Assembly (NCBI GenBank): GCA_002457715.1
Contig: NTKN01000007.1
Span: 1-35,021 of the forward strand
Length of the DNA stretch: 35,021 bases
Direction: 5' to 3'
Source: Cryomorphaceae bacterium MED-G14
GTDB taxonomy: Bacteria; Bacteroidota; Bacteroidia; Flavobacteriales; Flavobacteriaceae
The translations under genes and the position numbers were made by a program. This document shows, one piece after another, positions 9,763 to 19,604 of the stretch. Positions within the stretch are counted from its first letter, which is position 1. Each line of letters starts with the position of its first letter. The notes under the pieces were generated by a model. That model did not search any database. It worked only from the letters and a program-made list of their open reading frames with translations, and was not told the DNA's origin.

Positions 9763-10914
9763 TTAGAGCGTTTTTACTTTAATTTTGTTCTTAAGATAAG
9801 TTGCTTTTCTGTAAGCATCTTCAAATTTATCACAAATAATTGTTATATGCCCCATTTTTCTATTGTGTCTTGTTTTTTCTTTTCCATAAATATGAATATG
9901 AGTATCTACTTCGCTAAATGAACTTTCAAGATTTTCATAAAATACATTTCCATTGAAACCATAATCTCCAACTAAATTTAACATCACAGCAAAGTTCTTA
10001 TTATATGTCTTGCCTAGAGGTAAATTAAGAATTGATCTAAGATGTTGTTCAAATTGTGATGTTGGACAAGCTTCTATTGAAAAATGACCACTATTGTGAG
10101 GTCTGGGAGCAACTTCATTAATTAATATTTCATCATTTTTAGTTAAAAACATTTCAACTGCTAAAAGTCCAATATTGTCAATTTTTTTAGTTGTTTCTAT
10201 TGCTATTTCTTTAGCCTTGTCCTTTAATTCGTTTGATATTCTTGCTGGGCTTATTACAAATTCAACTTGATTTGAGTCAGAATTAAATTCCATTTCAACA
10301 GTTTCAAAAGTCTTAATATCTCCATTTAAATTTCTGGCAACTATTACTGCAAGCTCTTTTTTAAAAGGCACAAATTCTTCAATTATCATTTCACAGTCCG
10401 GTAAATCCAAGATGTCACTCTTAGACTTAAGAATTTTAACTCCAAAACCATCATACCCAAATTTTGTTTTTTTCCATACACACGGAAAATCAATTTTTCG
10501 ATCATTTATTTGTTTATTAAGTTCATTAATATTTCGGAAGAATTTAAACTCACTTGTTGGGAGATTGTTTTCGTTATAAAATTTTTTTTGCTTTGACTTG
10601 TCTTGAATTATTGATAATGTCTCAGGTTTTGGGTAAACTTTTTTTCCTGATTTCTGAAGTTGTGTTAATGCATCTACATTTATATGTTCTATCTCAAAAG
10701 TTATAATATCACATTTTTTACCAAATTCAAGAACATCATTGTAATTTTTTAGATCTCCAATAAAAAAATTGTTTGTTAGATTTTTACATGGTGAATTTTC
10801 ATTGGAGTCAAGTACAGAAGTATTTAATGACATTCTGTTAGATTCTGCTAAGATCATTTTTCCAAGTTGTCCGCCTCCAATTATTCCAATATTGAGTTTA
10901 TGAATTGCATACAT
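9763..10914 (-). CDS. purK: 5-(carboxyamino)imidazole ribonucleotide synthase (ATP-grasp)
   Basis: GIIGGGQLGKMI, ATP-grasp region and EVAPRPHNSGHFSIEACPTSQFEQHLR; directly upstream of purE. Confidence 0.96.
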   Translation of the reverse strand: MYAIHKLNIGIIGGGQLGKMILAESNRMSLNTSVLDSNENSPCKNLTNNFFIGDLKNYNDVLEFGKKCDIITFEIEHINVDALTQLQKSGKKVYPKPETLSIIQDKSKQKKFYNENNLPTSEFKFFRNINELNKQINDRKIDFPCVWKKTKFGYDGFGVKILKSKSDILDLPDCEMIIEEFVPFKKELAVIVARNLNGDIKTFETVEMEFNSDSNQVEFVISPARISNELKDKAKEIAIETTKKIDNIGLLAVEMFLTKNDEILINEVAPRPHNSGHFSIEACPTSQFEQHLRSILNLPLGKTYNKNFAVMLNLVGDYGFNGNVFYENLESSFSEVDTHIHIYGKEKTRHNRKMGHITIICDKFEDAYRKATYLKNKIKVKTL

Positions 10915-10919
10915 CGATG

Positions 10920-10927
10920 CAAAAATA
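10920..10927 (-). promoter_or_regulatory. Bacteroidota -7 promoter element (TATTTTTG) for purK
   Basis: Reverse complement of CAAAAATA reads TATTTTTG, an exact match to TAnnTTTG. It ends 5 nt before the purK ATG. No good -33 box at 19-bp spacing. Confidence 0.5.
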
Positions 10928-10977
10928 CACTAATTTATATTCAAATGTCATAATTTATAAATTGGAACTTAATTGGG

Positions 10978-10985
10978 TATATTTG
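10978..10985 (+). promoter_or_regulatory. Bacteroidota -7 promoter element (TATATTTG) for adk
   Basis: Exact TAnnTTTG match 14 nt upstream of the ATG at 11000. The -33 box is weak. Confidence 0.5.
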
Positions 10986-10999
10986 TTTTTTACAATCAT

Positions 11000-11581
11000 A
11001 TGCTAAACATAATATTATTTGGAAAACCTGGTTCAGGGAAGGGTACTCAAGCATCATTTATTAAAGACAAGTATTCTCTAATTCATATTTCTACTGGTGA
11101 TGTTTTTAGAAAAAACATGTCAAACAATACTGAATTAGGTCTTTTGGCAAAAGGATATATGGAAAAAGGTGAATTAGTTCCTGATATAGTTACAGTTAAT
11201 ATGTTAAAGGATGAAATAAATAGTTTTATGCCGTGTAATGGATTTATTTTTGACGGATTTCCCAGAACAACTTTTCAGGCCAAGGAGTTAGATGATTTAT
11301 TATTAGATAAATCATTAAAAATTGATTTAACAATTGCTTTAGATGTTGATAATAATTCACTTATTGAGAGACTGCTTGAAAGAGGAAAGAGTAGTGGTAG
11401 AGTTGATGATCAAAGTGTTGAAAAAATAAATATTAGACTTAAGGAGTATGACAACAAAACTAAGCCTCTGATTGATTATTATAATGATCAAAATAAGTTT
11501 TACTCTGTTAACGGTATTGGCTCACTAGAGCAAATTACATCAAGAATTGAAGAGGTTATTGAAGAATTCAACAATGAGTGA
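11000..11581 (+). CDS. adk: adenylate kinase (short-LID type)
   Basis: [17 protein letters not shown] and FDGFPRT motifs. [14 protein letters not shown] lacks the inserted Zn/long LID. Start placed at ATG 11000 rather than TTG 10973, because the longer ORF start lies upstream of and runs through a promoter-like TATATTTG. Confidence 0.94.
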   Translation: MLNIILFGKPGSGKGTQASFIKDKYSLIHISTGDVFRKNMSNNTELGLLAKGYMEKGELVPDIVTVNMLKDEINSFMPCNGFIFDGFPRTTFQAKELDDLLLDKSLKIDLTIALDVDNNSLIERLLERGKSSGRVDDQSVEKINIRLKEYDNKTKPLIDYYNDQNKFYSVNGIGSLEQITSRIEEVIEEFNNE

Positions 11582-12578
11582 AGATAATTTTGTCGATTAC
11601 GTAAAAATTCATGTCAGATCTGGAAAGGGGGGAAGTGGTTCATCACATCTTAGAAGGGAAAAGTATGTAGCAAAAGGTGGTCCTGATGGAGGAAATGGTG
11701 GACAAGGAGGTAATATTGTATTTATTTCAGACAAAAACTTATGGACACTTTATCATTTTAAATTTAAAAGACATTTCAAAGCTGAAAATGGTCATAATGG
11801 AAGTAAATCAAGAAGTTCTGGTGCCAATGGAAAGGATCAATTGATAAAGGTTCCAGTTGGCACTATTGTTAAGGATGTTGACTCTGGTGAAATTTTATTC
11901 GAATCTATCAAAGATGGTGAACAGAAAATTGTGGTAAAGGGAGGTAAAGGTGGTCTTGGTAATTGGAATTTTAAATCTGCAACAAACCAAACACCAAAGT
12001 ATGCCCAGCCGGGCTTGGATGGTACTGAAAAAAAATTATTAATTGAGTTAAAAGTTTTGGCTGATGTTGGTCTAGTAGGTTTTCCTAATGCTGGAAAATC
12101 CACTCTTTTGAGTGTAATAACTGATGCAAAACCTAAAATTGCAGATTATGAATTTACAACTCTAAAACCTAACCTAGGAATTGTTAAGCATAGAGATTTT
12201 AATACTTTCGTTGTTTCTGATATTCCAGGAATAATTGAAGGTGCTTCTGAAGGAAAAGGATTGGGTCATCATTTTCTAAGGCATATTGAAAGAAACTCTA
12301 TTTTACTTTTTTTAATTTCTTGTGAATCTTTAAATGTTATCAAAGAGTATAAAACTCTTATTTTAGAATTAAAAAACTATAACGGTGAACTTTTAGATAA
12401 AGAAAAAGTTCTTGTTATTTCTAAAAGTGATCTAATTTCTGAAAGTGTTTTAATTGCGATAAAGAATAAATTAAATTCAAATTTAAAAGGAATCACAACT
12501 CATTTCATATCTGCAGTAAGTAATTCAGGTATTCAAGAGCTTAAAGATTTAATTTGGGAAAAGTTAAATACCAATTAA
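11574..12578 (+). CDS. obgE: Obg family GTPase
   Basis: Glycine-rich Obg domain ([25 protein letters not shown]) and G domain [36 protein letters not shown]. Start placed at [12 protein letters not shown] (11574), overlapping the adk stop by 8 bp. Confidence 0.96.
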   Translation: MSEDNFVDYVKIHVRSGKGGSGSSHLRREKYVAKGGPDGGNGGQGGNIVFISDKNLWTLYHFKFKRHFKAENGHNGSKSRSSGANGKDQLIKVPVGTIVKDVDSGEILFESIKDGEQKIVVKGGKGGLGNWNFKSATNQTPKYAQPGLDGTEKKLLIELKVLADVGLVGFPNAGKSTLLSVITDAKPKIADYEFTTLKPNLGIVKHRDFNTFVVSDIPGIIEGASEGKGLGHHFLRHIERNSILLFLISCESLNVIKEYKTLILELKNYNGELLDKEKVLVISKSDLISESVLIAIKNKLNSNLKGITTHFISAVSNSGIQELKDLIWEKLNTN

Positions 12579-12585
12579 AATAATC

Positions 12586-13944
12586 ATGAAAGGTAAAGTA
12601 CATTTTATAGCTGTAGGGGGAAGCGTTATGCATAATTTAGCTATTACCTTAAAACAATTAGGTTACAAAGTATCGGGTAGTGATGATAAAATTTATGACC
12701 CTTCCAAATCTCGTCTTAAAAAATATAATCTTTTTCCTAAAAATTTAGGTTGGTTTCCAGAACTAATCGACAAAGAAATTGATTTTATTGTTCTTGGAAT
12801 GCATGCTAAAAAGGATAATCCTGAATTATTAAAAGCATTAGATTTGGATTGTAAAATTTATTCTTATCCTGAGTTAATTTTCGAGTTTTCAAAATCAAAA
12901 ACAAGAATTACAATTGGTGGAAGTCATGGAAAAACAACAGTATCTTCTATGATTTTACATGTTCTTGATTTCTACGATATAAAAGTGGATTATTTACTAG
13001 GTGCACAGATTGAAGGGTTTGAAAATATGGTTCATATTTCTGATGATAATGATTTTATAATTATAGAAGGTGATGAGTATTTGAGCTCACCTATTGATAA
13101 TTCTCCAAAATTTCATAAATACAATTCTAACATAGCTGTTATTACTGGAATTGCCTGGGATCATATTAATGTCTTTCCTACTTTTGAAAATTATATCAGC
13201 CAATTCGAAAAATTTATTGAGACAATAACTGATGGTGGTGTTTTAGTATTTAATGAACTTGATGAATTAGTATTAGATACAGTTAATAAGAGCGAGAAAA
13301 CTATTCGAAAGATTGGATATGGAAAGCCTGATTTTGAAATAGTTGATGGAGTTACTTATTTAAAAACAAGTGAAGGTAATGTGCCATTAAAAGTGTTCGG
13401 TGATCATAATTTATCAAATTTATCAGCTGCAAAACAGATATGTGCGTTAATGGGAATTTTTGATGATGAATTTTTTGCAGCAATTGCATCATTTAAAGGT
13501 GCTAGTAAAAGATTAGAAACCATATATAGAGATAACAATAAAATAATAATAAAAGATTTTGCTCATTCACCAAGTAAACTAAAAGCTACAATAGATGCTG
13601 TCAAAAATCAATTTTCTAATAAAAACATTATTGCTGTTTATGAACTACATACCTTTAGTAGTTTTAATCAAAAATTTATAAAAGAATATTTAAATTCAAT
13701 GTCATCTGCAAATATGAAAATTGTTTATTATGACAATGAAGTATTAAAAAAAAGAGGTGAGTTTAAAATTAATGAAAAGACTATTAAAGATTCTTTTGGA
13801 AGTGATGACCTAATTGTAATCTCAAAAAAGTCTGTTTTAGAGGAGATTATGTTAAAAACTAATCTTGATAACTCAGTTTTATTAATGATGAGTTCCGGGA
13901 ACTTTTCATCTATCGATATGATTTCTCTAACAAATAATAATTGA
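12586..13944 (+). CDS. mpl: UDP-N-acetylmuramate:L-alanyl-gamma-D-glutamyl-meso-diaminopimelate ligase-like Mur ligase
   Basis: VGGSVMHNLAITLKQLGYKVSGSD, GSHGKTTVSSMI, EGDEYLSSPIDNSPKFHKY and DFAHSPSKLKATI; Mpl-type features. Confidence 0.85.
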   Translation: MKGKVHFIAVGGSVMHNLAITLKQLGYKVSGSDDKIYDPSKSRLKKYNLFPKNLGWFPELIDKEIDFIVLGMHAKKDNPELLKALDLDCKIYSYPELIFEFSKSKTRITIGGSHGKTTVSSMILHVLDFYDIKVDYLLGAQIEGFENMVHISDDNDFIIIEGDEYLSSPIDNSPKFHKYNSNIAVITGIAWDHINVFPTFENYISQFEKFIETITDGGVLVFNELDELVLDTVNKSEKTIRKIGYGKPDFEIVDGVTYLKTSEGNVPLKVFGDHNLSNLSAAKQICALMGIFDDEFFAAIASFKGASKRLETIYRDNNKIIIKDFAHSPSKLKATIDAVKNQFSNKNIIAVYELHTFSSFNQKFIKEYLNSMSSANMKIVYYDNEVLKKRGEFKINEKTIKDSFGSDDLIVISKKSVLEEIMLKTNLDNSVLLMMSSGNFSSIDMISLTNNN

Positions 13945-13947
13945 TAA

Positions 13948-14631
13948 ATGCATAGAATTAAAAATATTTTTTTTGATTTAGATCATACTATTTGGGATTT
14001 TGAAAAAAACTCTGCACTCACATTTAAAAAAATCTTAAATGATTATCAATTAAAAATAAATATAGATGAGTTTTTAAAGGTTTATGTCCCAATAAACTTT
14101 AAGTATTGGAAGCTTTACAGAGAAGAAAAAATAACTAAAGAGTTTTTAAGGTATCACAGATTAAAATCAGCATTTGATGAATTATCAATTGAAATCCCTG
14201 ATGAAATTATCAATGGACTTGCTGAGGACTACATTAAATTTTTACCAGCTAATCATCATTTAATGCCAAATGCAATAAAAGTTTTAGATTATTTAGTTAA
14301 TCGATACAATCTTTATATTATAACTAACGGTTTTAAAAATGTTCAAAATCATAAAATTGAATCATCTAATATTAAAAAGTATTTTCTAAAGATTTATGAT
14401 TCAGAATCAATTGGAGTAAAAAAACCAAATCCAATATTTTTTAATCATGCTCTTTCTGACTCAAATTCTATAAAATCTGAGTCTTTGATGATTGGTGATA
14501 GTTTTGAAGCTGATATTGAAGGGGCTATGAATGTTGGTATTAATGCAATTCATTATATTGCTCATGATGAAAATATTCACTCTAAATGTAAAATAATTAA
14601 CAATCTTGATGAATTAATGAATTTATTATAA
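13948..14631 (+). CDS. YjjG-like HAD family hydrolase (noncanonical pyrimidine nucleotidase type)
   Basis: FFDLDHTIWDFEKNS, ITNGF and MIGDSFEADIEGAMNVGI HAD motifs. Confidence 0.85.
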   Translation: MHRIKNIFFDLDHTIWDFEKNSALTFKKILNDYQLKINIDEFLKVYVPINFKYWKLYREEKITKEFLRYHRLKSAFDELSIEIPDEIINGLAEDYIKFLPANHHLMPNAIKVLDYLVNRYNLYIITNGFKNVQNHKIESSNIKKYFLKIYDSESIGVKKPNPIFFNHALSDSNSIKSESLMIGDSFEADIEGAMNVGINAIHYIAHDENIHSKCKIINNLDELMNLL

Positions 14632-15339
14632 TTACTTTGAGAGTTCTGCTAAAATTATTCCACAGGCAACAGAAACATTTAATGAATCAATTTTTCCTTT
14701 CATAGGAATTTTCAATGTTTTATCGCAAAGACTAAGAATAGATTTAGAAATTCCTTTGCCCTCAGAACCCATTATTATTGCTGTTCTGTAATTAAATTTA
14801 AAATTAAAAACTGATTTTTCACTTTTCTCATCAGCAGCTATGATTTCAATTTCTTTTTCCTTTAACAAAAATATTCCATCCTTTAAATGATCCAACTTAT
14901 AAATTGGTATACTAAATATAGCTCCAGATGAGGATTTGATTGTTTCACCATTGATTGGTGAACTTCCAGTTTTAGAAATAATTATACCATCAATACCAAG
15001 GCATTCAGCAGTCCTAATGATGGCACCAAAGTTTTTTGTATCAGTGATGTTATCTAGAATTAAAAATTTTGAATCCTTTTTGTCAATTGATTTTTCTAAA
15101 TCATTGATCCCTAAAGTTTTTATTGGTGATATAGATGCTACTATCCCCTGATGATTATTTTTTGAAAGTTTATTGAGCTTTTCAATTGGAACGAAAGATA
15201 TTTTAATCTTTTTTTCAATAATTTTCCTTTTTATATTATCCATGTATTGATTATCTCTATCAATAAAAATTTTATCAATTTGAACTTCATTTTCAATTGC
15301 TTCAAAAACTGCTCTTTTACCAAAAATAATTTCACTCAT
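14632..15339 (-). CDS. rlmB: 23S rRNA (guanosine-2'-O-)-methyltransferase RlmB-like, SpoU/TrmH family
   Basis: FGKRAVFEAI N-terminus; NITDTKNFGAIIRTAECLGIDGII, MGSEGKGIS and LNVSVACGIILAEL SPOUT motifs. Confidence 0.92.
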   Translation of the reverse strand: MSEIIFGKRAVFEAIENEVQIDKIFIDRDNQYMDNIKRKIIEKKIKISFVPIEKLNKLSKNNHQGIVASISPIKTLGINDLEKSIDKKDSKFLILDNITDTKNFGAIIRTAECLGIDGIIISKTGSSPINGETIKSSSGAIFSIPIYKLDHLKDGIFLLKEKEIEIIAADEKSEKSVFNFKFNYRTAIIMGSEGKGISKSILSLCDKTLKIPMKGKIDSLNVSVACGIILAELSK

Positions 15340-15366
15340 AAAATATGTCTAAAGCTACGATATTAA

Positions 15367-15435
15367 TATTTCATTGCTGCATCATATTCAATAGGACGTG
15401 ATGAGCAGCAAACTAAAATTTTCTGGGATGTTTAA
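15367..15435 (+). pseudogene. possible C-terminal remnant of a lost gene
   Basis: 22 in-frame codons YFIAASYSIGRDEQQTKIFWDV followed by TAA, with a stop just upstream (15364-15366). It looks like real protein and is followed 45 bp later by a terminator. No start codon was identified. Confidence 0.3.
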
Positions 15436-15479
15436 TTATCAGAAACAAATAGGTTAAAATTAACATTTATAATTAAAAT

Positions 15480-15506
15480 AAAAAGTCCCAAATTTGGGGT
15501 TTTTTT
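15480..15506 (+). terminator. intrinsic terminator-like palindrome
   Basis: AAAAAGTCCCAAATTTGGGGTTTTTTT: CCCAAATTTGGG palindrome flanked by an A-tract and a T-tract. Potentially bidirectional. Confidence 0.6.
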
Positions 15507-15589
15507 CTTGGCTAACTCTGGATTTTAGTTTATTATGAATAATTGTAACAATCAGTTTTTTATTTATAAAAAATATTTTTTTATCAAAG

Positions 15590-15620
15590 TTTGATTAATA
15601 AATAAATTATTATACATTTG
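15590..15620 (+). promoter_or_regulatory. Bacteroidota sigma-ABfr-type promoter for the ribosomal superoperon
   Basis: TTTG (15590-15593), 19-bp spacer, TACATTTG (15613-15620); matches TTTG-N19-TAnnTTTG. Preceded by A/T tracts. Confidence 0.8.
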
Positions 15621-15642
15621 CAGGCCTTTAATAGAGGAAATT

Positions 15643-16023
15643 ATGCCAACAATATCGCAATTAGTAAGGAAAGGAAGAAAAAAGATTACAAAGAAGAGCA
15701 AATCAGCTTCTCTTACATCTTGTCCTCAAAAAAGAGGAGTGTGCACTAGAGTGTATACTACAACTCCAAAAAAACCAAATTCAGCTATGAGAAAAGTTGC
15801 TAGGGTTAGACTAACTAATGGTATTGAAGTGAATGCATATATTCCAGGCGAGGGACACAACCTTCAAGAACATTCAATTGTTCTTGTCAGAGGTGGAAGA
15901 GTAAAAGATCTTCCTGGTGTGCGTTATCACATTGTTAGAGGGGCTTTAGATACTGCTGGTGTCGAAGGAAGACTTCAAAGAAGATCAAAATATGGAGCAA
16001 AAAAAGCTAAAGCTAAAAGTTAA
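15643..16023 (+). CDS. rpsL: 30S ribosomal protein S12
   Basis: [46 protein letters not shown]. Confidence 0.98.
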   Translation: MPTISQLVRKGRKKITKKSKSASLTSCPQKRGVCTRVYTTTPKKPNSAMRKVARVRLTNGIEVNAYIPGEGHNLQEHSIVLVRGGRVKDLPGVRYHIVRGALDTAGVEGRLQRRSKYGAKKAKAKS

Positions 16024-16063
16024 TGATGTTCAATGAGTATATGAACCGCTCAATTAAATTAAA

Positions 16064-16537
16064 ATGAGAAAAAGAAAAGCAAAAAAACGTCCCTTACTTC
16101 CAGACCCAAAATTTAACGATCAGTTAGTAACTAGATTTGTTAATAACCTTATGTGGGATGGTAAAAAGTCTACAGCATTTAAAATATTTTATGATGCACT
16201 TGATATAGTTGAGCAAAAAAACTCATCTGAAAAATCTTCATTAGAAGTATGGAAAGAGGGACTGTCTAACGTTATGCCTCATGTCGAAGTTAGAAGTAGA
16301 AGAGTAGGTGGTGCAACATTTCAAATTCCCATGCAAATTAGACCTGATAGAAAAATTTCGCTAGGGATGAAATGGTTAATCAGTTACGCTAGAAAAAGAA
16401 ATGAAAAGTCAATGGCTCAAAAATTGGCATCAGAAATTTTAGCAGCTGAAAAAGAAGAGGGTGCTGCTGTTAAGAAAAAAGTTGATACTCACAAAATGGC
16501 AGAAGCTAACAAAGCTTTTTCGCACTTTAGATTCTAA
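16064..16537 (+). CDS. rpsG: 30S ribosomal protein S7
   Basis: [17 protein letters not shown]...; [19 protein letters not shown]. Confidence 0.98.
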   Translation: MRKRKAKKRPLLPDPKFNDQLVTRFVNNLMWDGKKSTAFKIFYDALDIVEQKNSSEKSSLEVWKEGLSNVMPHVEVRSRRVGGATFQIPMQIRPDRKISLGMKWLISYARKRNEKSMAQKLASEILAAEKEEGAAVKKKVDTHKMAEANKAFSHFRF

Positions 16538-16540
16538 CCA

Positions 16541-18667
16541 ATGGCAAGAGATTTAAAATATACAAGGAATATTGGGATTGCCGCTCACATCGATGCTGGT
16601 AAAACTACCACAACCGAAAGAATTCTTTATTACACTGGTGTAAGTCATAAAATTGGTGAAGTTCATGATGGTGCAGCAACCATGGATTGGATGGAACAAG
16701 AGCAGGAAAGAGGTATAACTATAACATCTGCTGCTACAACTTGTACATGGAACTTTCCAACAGATCAAGGAAATAAAATAGATTCGACTAAGCCCTACCA
16801 TTTTAATATTATTGATACACCAGGTCACGTAGATTTTACTGTTGAAGTTAACAGATCATTGAGAGTTCTTGATGGTTTAGTTTTTTTATTTAGCGCTGTT
16901 GATGGTGTTGAACCTCAATCAGAAACTAATTGGAGATTAGCTGATAACTACAAAGTTCCTAGAATGGGATTTGTTAACAAAATGGATCGTCAAGGTTCTG
17001 ATTTTCTGAAAGTATGTCAACAAATTAAGGACATGCTAAGATCTAATGCCGTTCCAATTGTACTACCAATTGGTGAAGAAGAAGATTTTAGAGGCGTTGT
17101 CGATCTTGTAAAGAATCAAGCAATCGTTTGGCATGAAGAAAATAAAGGATCAACATTTGATGTTGTTGATATTCCTGATGATATGAAGACTGATGTTGAA
17201 AAGTATAGAGCAAATTTAATTGAAGCCGTTGCTGAATATGATGATAATCTTCTAGAGAAGTTTTTTGAAGACCCAGAGTCAATTTCTAAGGACGAAATTC
17301 ATGAAGCTTTAAGAAAAGCTGCTCAAGATATGAGTATAATTCCAATGGTTTGTGGTTCTGCGTTTAAAAATAAAGGAGTTCAATTCTTGCTTGATTGCGT
17401 TTGTAGATACTTACCATCACCTGAGGATAAAGATGCAATTGTGGGAACTCACCCTGATAATGATTCTGAAATTTCAAGAAAGCCATCAGCAAGTGAGCCT
17501 TTTTCTGCTTTAGCATTTAAAATTGCTACTGATCCATATGTTGGAAGATTAGCTTTCTTTAGAGTTTATTCTGGTAGACTTGATGCAGGATCTTATATTT
17601 TTAATAATAGATCAGAAAATAAAGAAAGAATATCACGTATTTATCAAATGCATGCTGACAAACAAAATGCTATTGATTTTATTGAAGCTGGTGATATTGG
17701 TGCAGCTGTTGGATTTAAAGATATAAAGACTGGTGATACCCTTTCATCTGAAAAGCATCCGATTGTTCTGGAAAGTATGGTTTTTCCAGAACCTGTAATT
17801 GGTATTGCTGTTGAGCCCAAAACTAAAGCTGATGTTGATAAACTTGGCATGTCTTTAGCAAAATTAGCTGAAGAGGATCCAACTTTTCAAGTAAGAACTG
17901 ATGAAGCTTCAGGTCAAACAATTATTTCTGGAATGGGGGAACTTCATTTAGATATTATTGTTGACAGATTAAAGAGAGAATTTAAAGTAGAAGTAAATCA
18001 AGGACAACCACAAGTTGAGTATAAGGAAGCAGTTACTGCTAGTGCTGATCACAGAGAGGTTTACAAGAAACAAACTGGTGGTAGAGGTAAGTTTGCAGAC
18101 ATCGTATTTAAAATGGAACCTGCTGAAGAAGGTAAATCAGGTTTAGAATTTGTAAATAATATTAAAGGAGGTAACATTCCTAAAGAGTACATACCATCTG
18201 TTGAGAAAGGATTTAAAGAAGCTATGAAGAATGGTCCATTAGCAGGATTTGAGATTGATGCTTTAAAAGTATCTTTAAATGATGGTTCATTTCATCCTGT
18301 TGATTCTGATTCTTTATCATTTGAATTAGCTGCTAAACTTGGATTCAAAGAGGCAGCAAGATTAGCAAAATCTGTTATAATGGAGCCGATTATGAAATTG
18401 GAAGTTTTGACACCTGAAGAAAATATGGGAGATATTGTTGGTGATTTAAATAGAAGAAGAGGTCAAGTTAACAACATGGATGATAGGGCTGGTTCAAAAG
18501 TTGTCAAAGCTGTAGTACCACTTTCAGAAATGTTTGGTTATGTTACATCTTTGAGAACTCTTAGTTCAGGAAGAGCAACCTCAACAATGGAATTTTCACA
18601 TTATTCTCAAACACCAAGTAATGTTTCAGAAGAAGTAATTGCATCGATTAAAGGAAATCAAGAATAA
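16541..18667 (+). CDS. fusA: elongation factor G
   Basis: [36 protein letters not shown] and full 708 aa EF-G architecture. Confidence 0.98.
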   Translation: MARDLKYTRNIGIAAHIDAGKTTTTERILYYTGVSHKIGEVHDGAATMDWMEQEQERGITITSAATTCTWNFPTDQGNKIDSTKPYHFNIIDTPGHVDFTVEVNRSLRVLDGLVFLFSAVDGVEPQSETNWRLADNYKVPRMGFVNKMDRQGSDFLKVCQQIKDMLRSNAVPIVLPIGEEEDFRGVVDLVKNQAIVWHEENKGSTFDVVDIPDDMKTDVEKYRANLIEAVAEYDDNLLEKFFEDPESISKDEIHEALRKAAQDMSIIPMVCGSAFKNKGVQFLLDCVCRYLPSPEDKDAIVGTHPDNDSEISRKPSASEPFSALAFKIATDPYVGRLAFFRVYSGRLDAGSYIFNNRSENKERISRIYQMHADKQNAIDFIEAGDIGAAVGFKDIKTGDTLSSEKHPIVLESMVFPEPVIGIAVEPKTKADVDKLGMSLAKLAEEDPTFQVRTDEASGQTIISGMGELHLDIIVDRLKREFKVEVNQGQPQVEYKEAVTASADHREVYKKQTGGRGKFADIVFKMEPAEEGKSGLEFVNNIKGGNIPKEYIPSVEKGFKEAMKNGPLAGFEIDALKVSLNDGSFHPVDSDSLSFELAAKLGFKEAARLAKSVIMEPIMKLEVLTPEENMGDIVGDLNRRRGQVNNMDDRAGSKVVKAVVPLSEMFGYVTSLRTLSSGRATSTMEFSHYSQTPSNVSEEVIASIKGNQE

Positions 18668-18669
18668 TT

Positions 18670-18975
18670 ATGAGTCAAAAAATTAGAATAAAGCTCAAGT
18701 CATATGATTTTAACCTGGTTGATAAATCCGCTGAAAAAATAGTTAAAACTGTCAAAACAACAGGAGCTATTGTAACTGGACCAATTCCTCTGCCGACCAA
18801 GAAAAAAATATTCACCGTCTTAAAATCTCCCCATGTTAATAAGAAGTCGAGAGAGCAGTTTCAGCTTTCCTCATACAACAGGCTTTTGGATATTTATAGT
18901 TCCTCATCAAAAACTATTGATGCACTGATGAAATTAGAACTACCCAGTGGAGTAGAAGTTGAAATAAAAGTTTAA
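18670..18975 (+). CDS. rpsJ: 30S ribosomal protein S10
   Basis: [34 protein letters not shown]. Confidence 0.97.
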   Translation: MSQKIRIKLKSYDFNLVDKSAEKIVKTVKTTGAIVTGPIPLPTKKKIFTVLKSPHVNKKSREQFQLSSYNRLLDIYSSSSKTIDALMKLELPSGVEVEIKV

Positions 18976-18986
18976 TTATTATAATC

Positions 18987-19604
18987 ATGTCTGGATTAAT
19001 AGGAAAAAAAATTGGAATGACAAGCTTGTATGATGAAGGTGGTAATAACCTTGCATGTACAGTAATTCAAGCAGGTCCATGTGTGGTTACTCAAATTAAG
19101 AGTAAGGATAAGGATGGGTATGATTCAGTACAACTAGGTTTTTTAAATAAAAAAGAAAATAAACTTAACAAAGCTGAATTAGGTCATTTCAAAAATACCA
19201 AAACAACACCAAAACAAAATATTTTCGAATTTAAAAACTTTGAAAATGAATTAAATATTGGAGATGTAATCAATGTTGATCATTTTAATGAAGGAGAGTA
19301 TGTGGATGTTTCTGGTAATTCCAAAGGAAAAGGTTTTCAAGGTGTCGTTAAAAGACACGGTTTTGCAGGTGTTGGCCAATCAACTCACGGACAACACAAC
19401 AGATTAAGAGCGCCTGGATCTATTGGTGCTGCATCATATCCGGCGAGAGTGTTTAAGGGAATGAGAATGGCTGGTCAAATGGGAAATGAAAAAGTTACTG
19501 TTCAAAATTTAAAAGTTATAAAAGTAGTTCCGGAAAAAAACCTTTTAGTTTTAAAGGGTTGCGTTCCTGGTCATAAAAATTCAATTATCACAATTAGAAA
19601 ATAA
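18987..19604 (+). CDS. rplC: 50S ribosomal protein L3
   Basis: [30 protein letters not shown]. Confidence 0.97.
   Translation: MSGLIGKKIGMTSLYDEGGNNLACTVIQAGPCVVTQIKSKDKDGYDSVQLGFLNKKENKLNKAELGHFKNTKTTPKQNIFEFKNFENELNIGDVINVDHFNEGEYVDVSGNSKGKGFQGVVKRHGFAGVGQSTHGQHNRLRAPGSIGAASYPARVFKGMRMAGQMGNEKVTVQNLKVIKVVPEKNLLVLKGCVPGHKNSIITIRK

Noticed and set aside
15371-15430. Possible SRP (4.5S-like) RNA because of GGA...AGCAGC and CTGGGATG
   Set aside because: The AGCAGC is fully paired with TTGCTGC, and the conserved symmetric loop and tetraloop arrangement of SRP domain IV cannot be formed.
16553-17850. - strand ORFs (64-91 aa) inside fusA
   Set aside because: Antisense shadows of a highly conserved EF-G gene.
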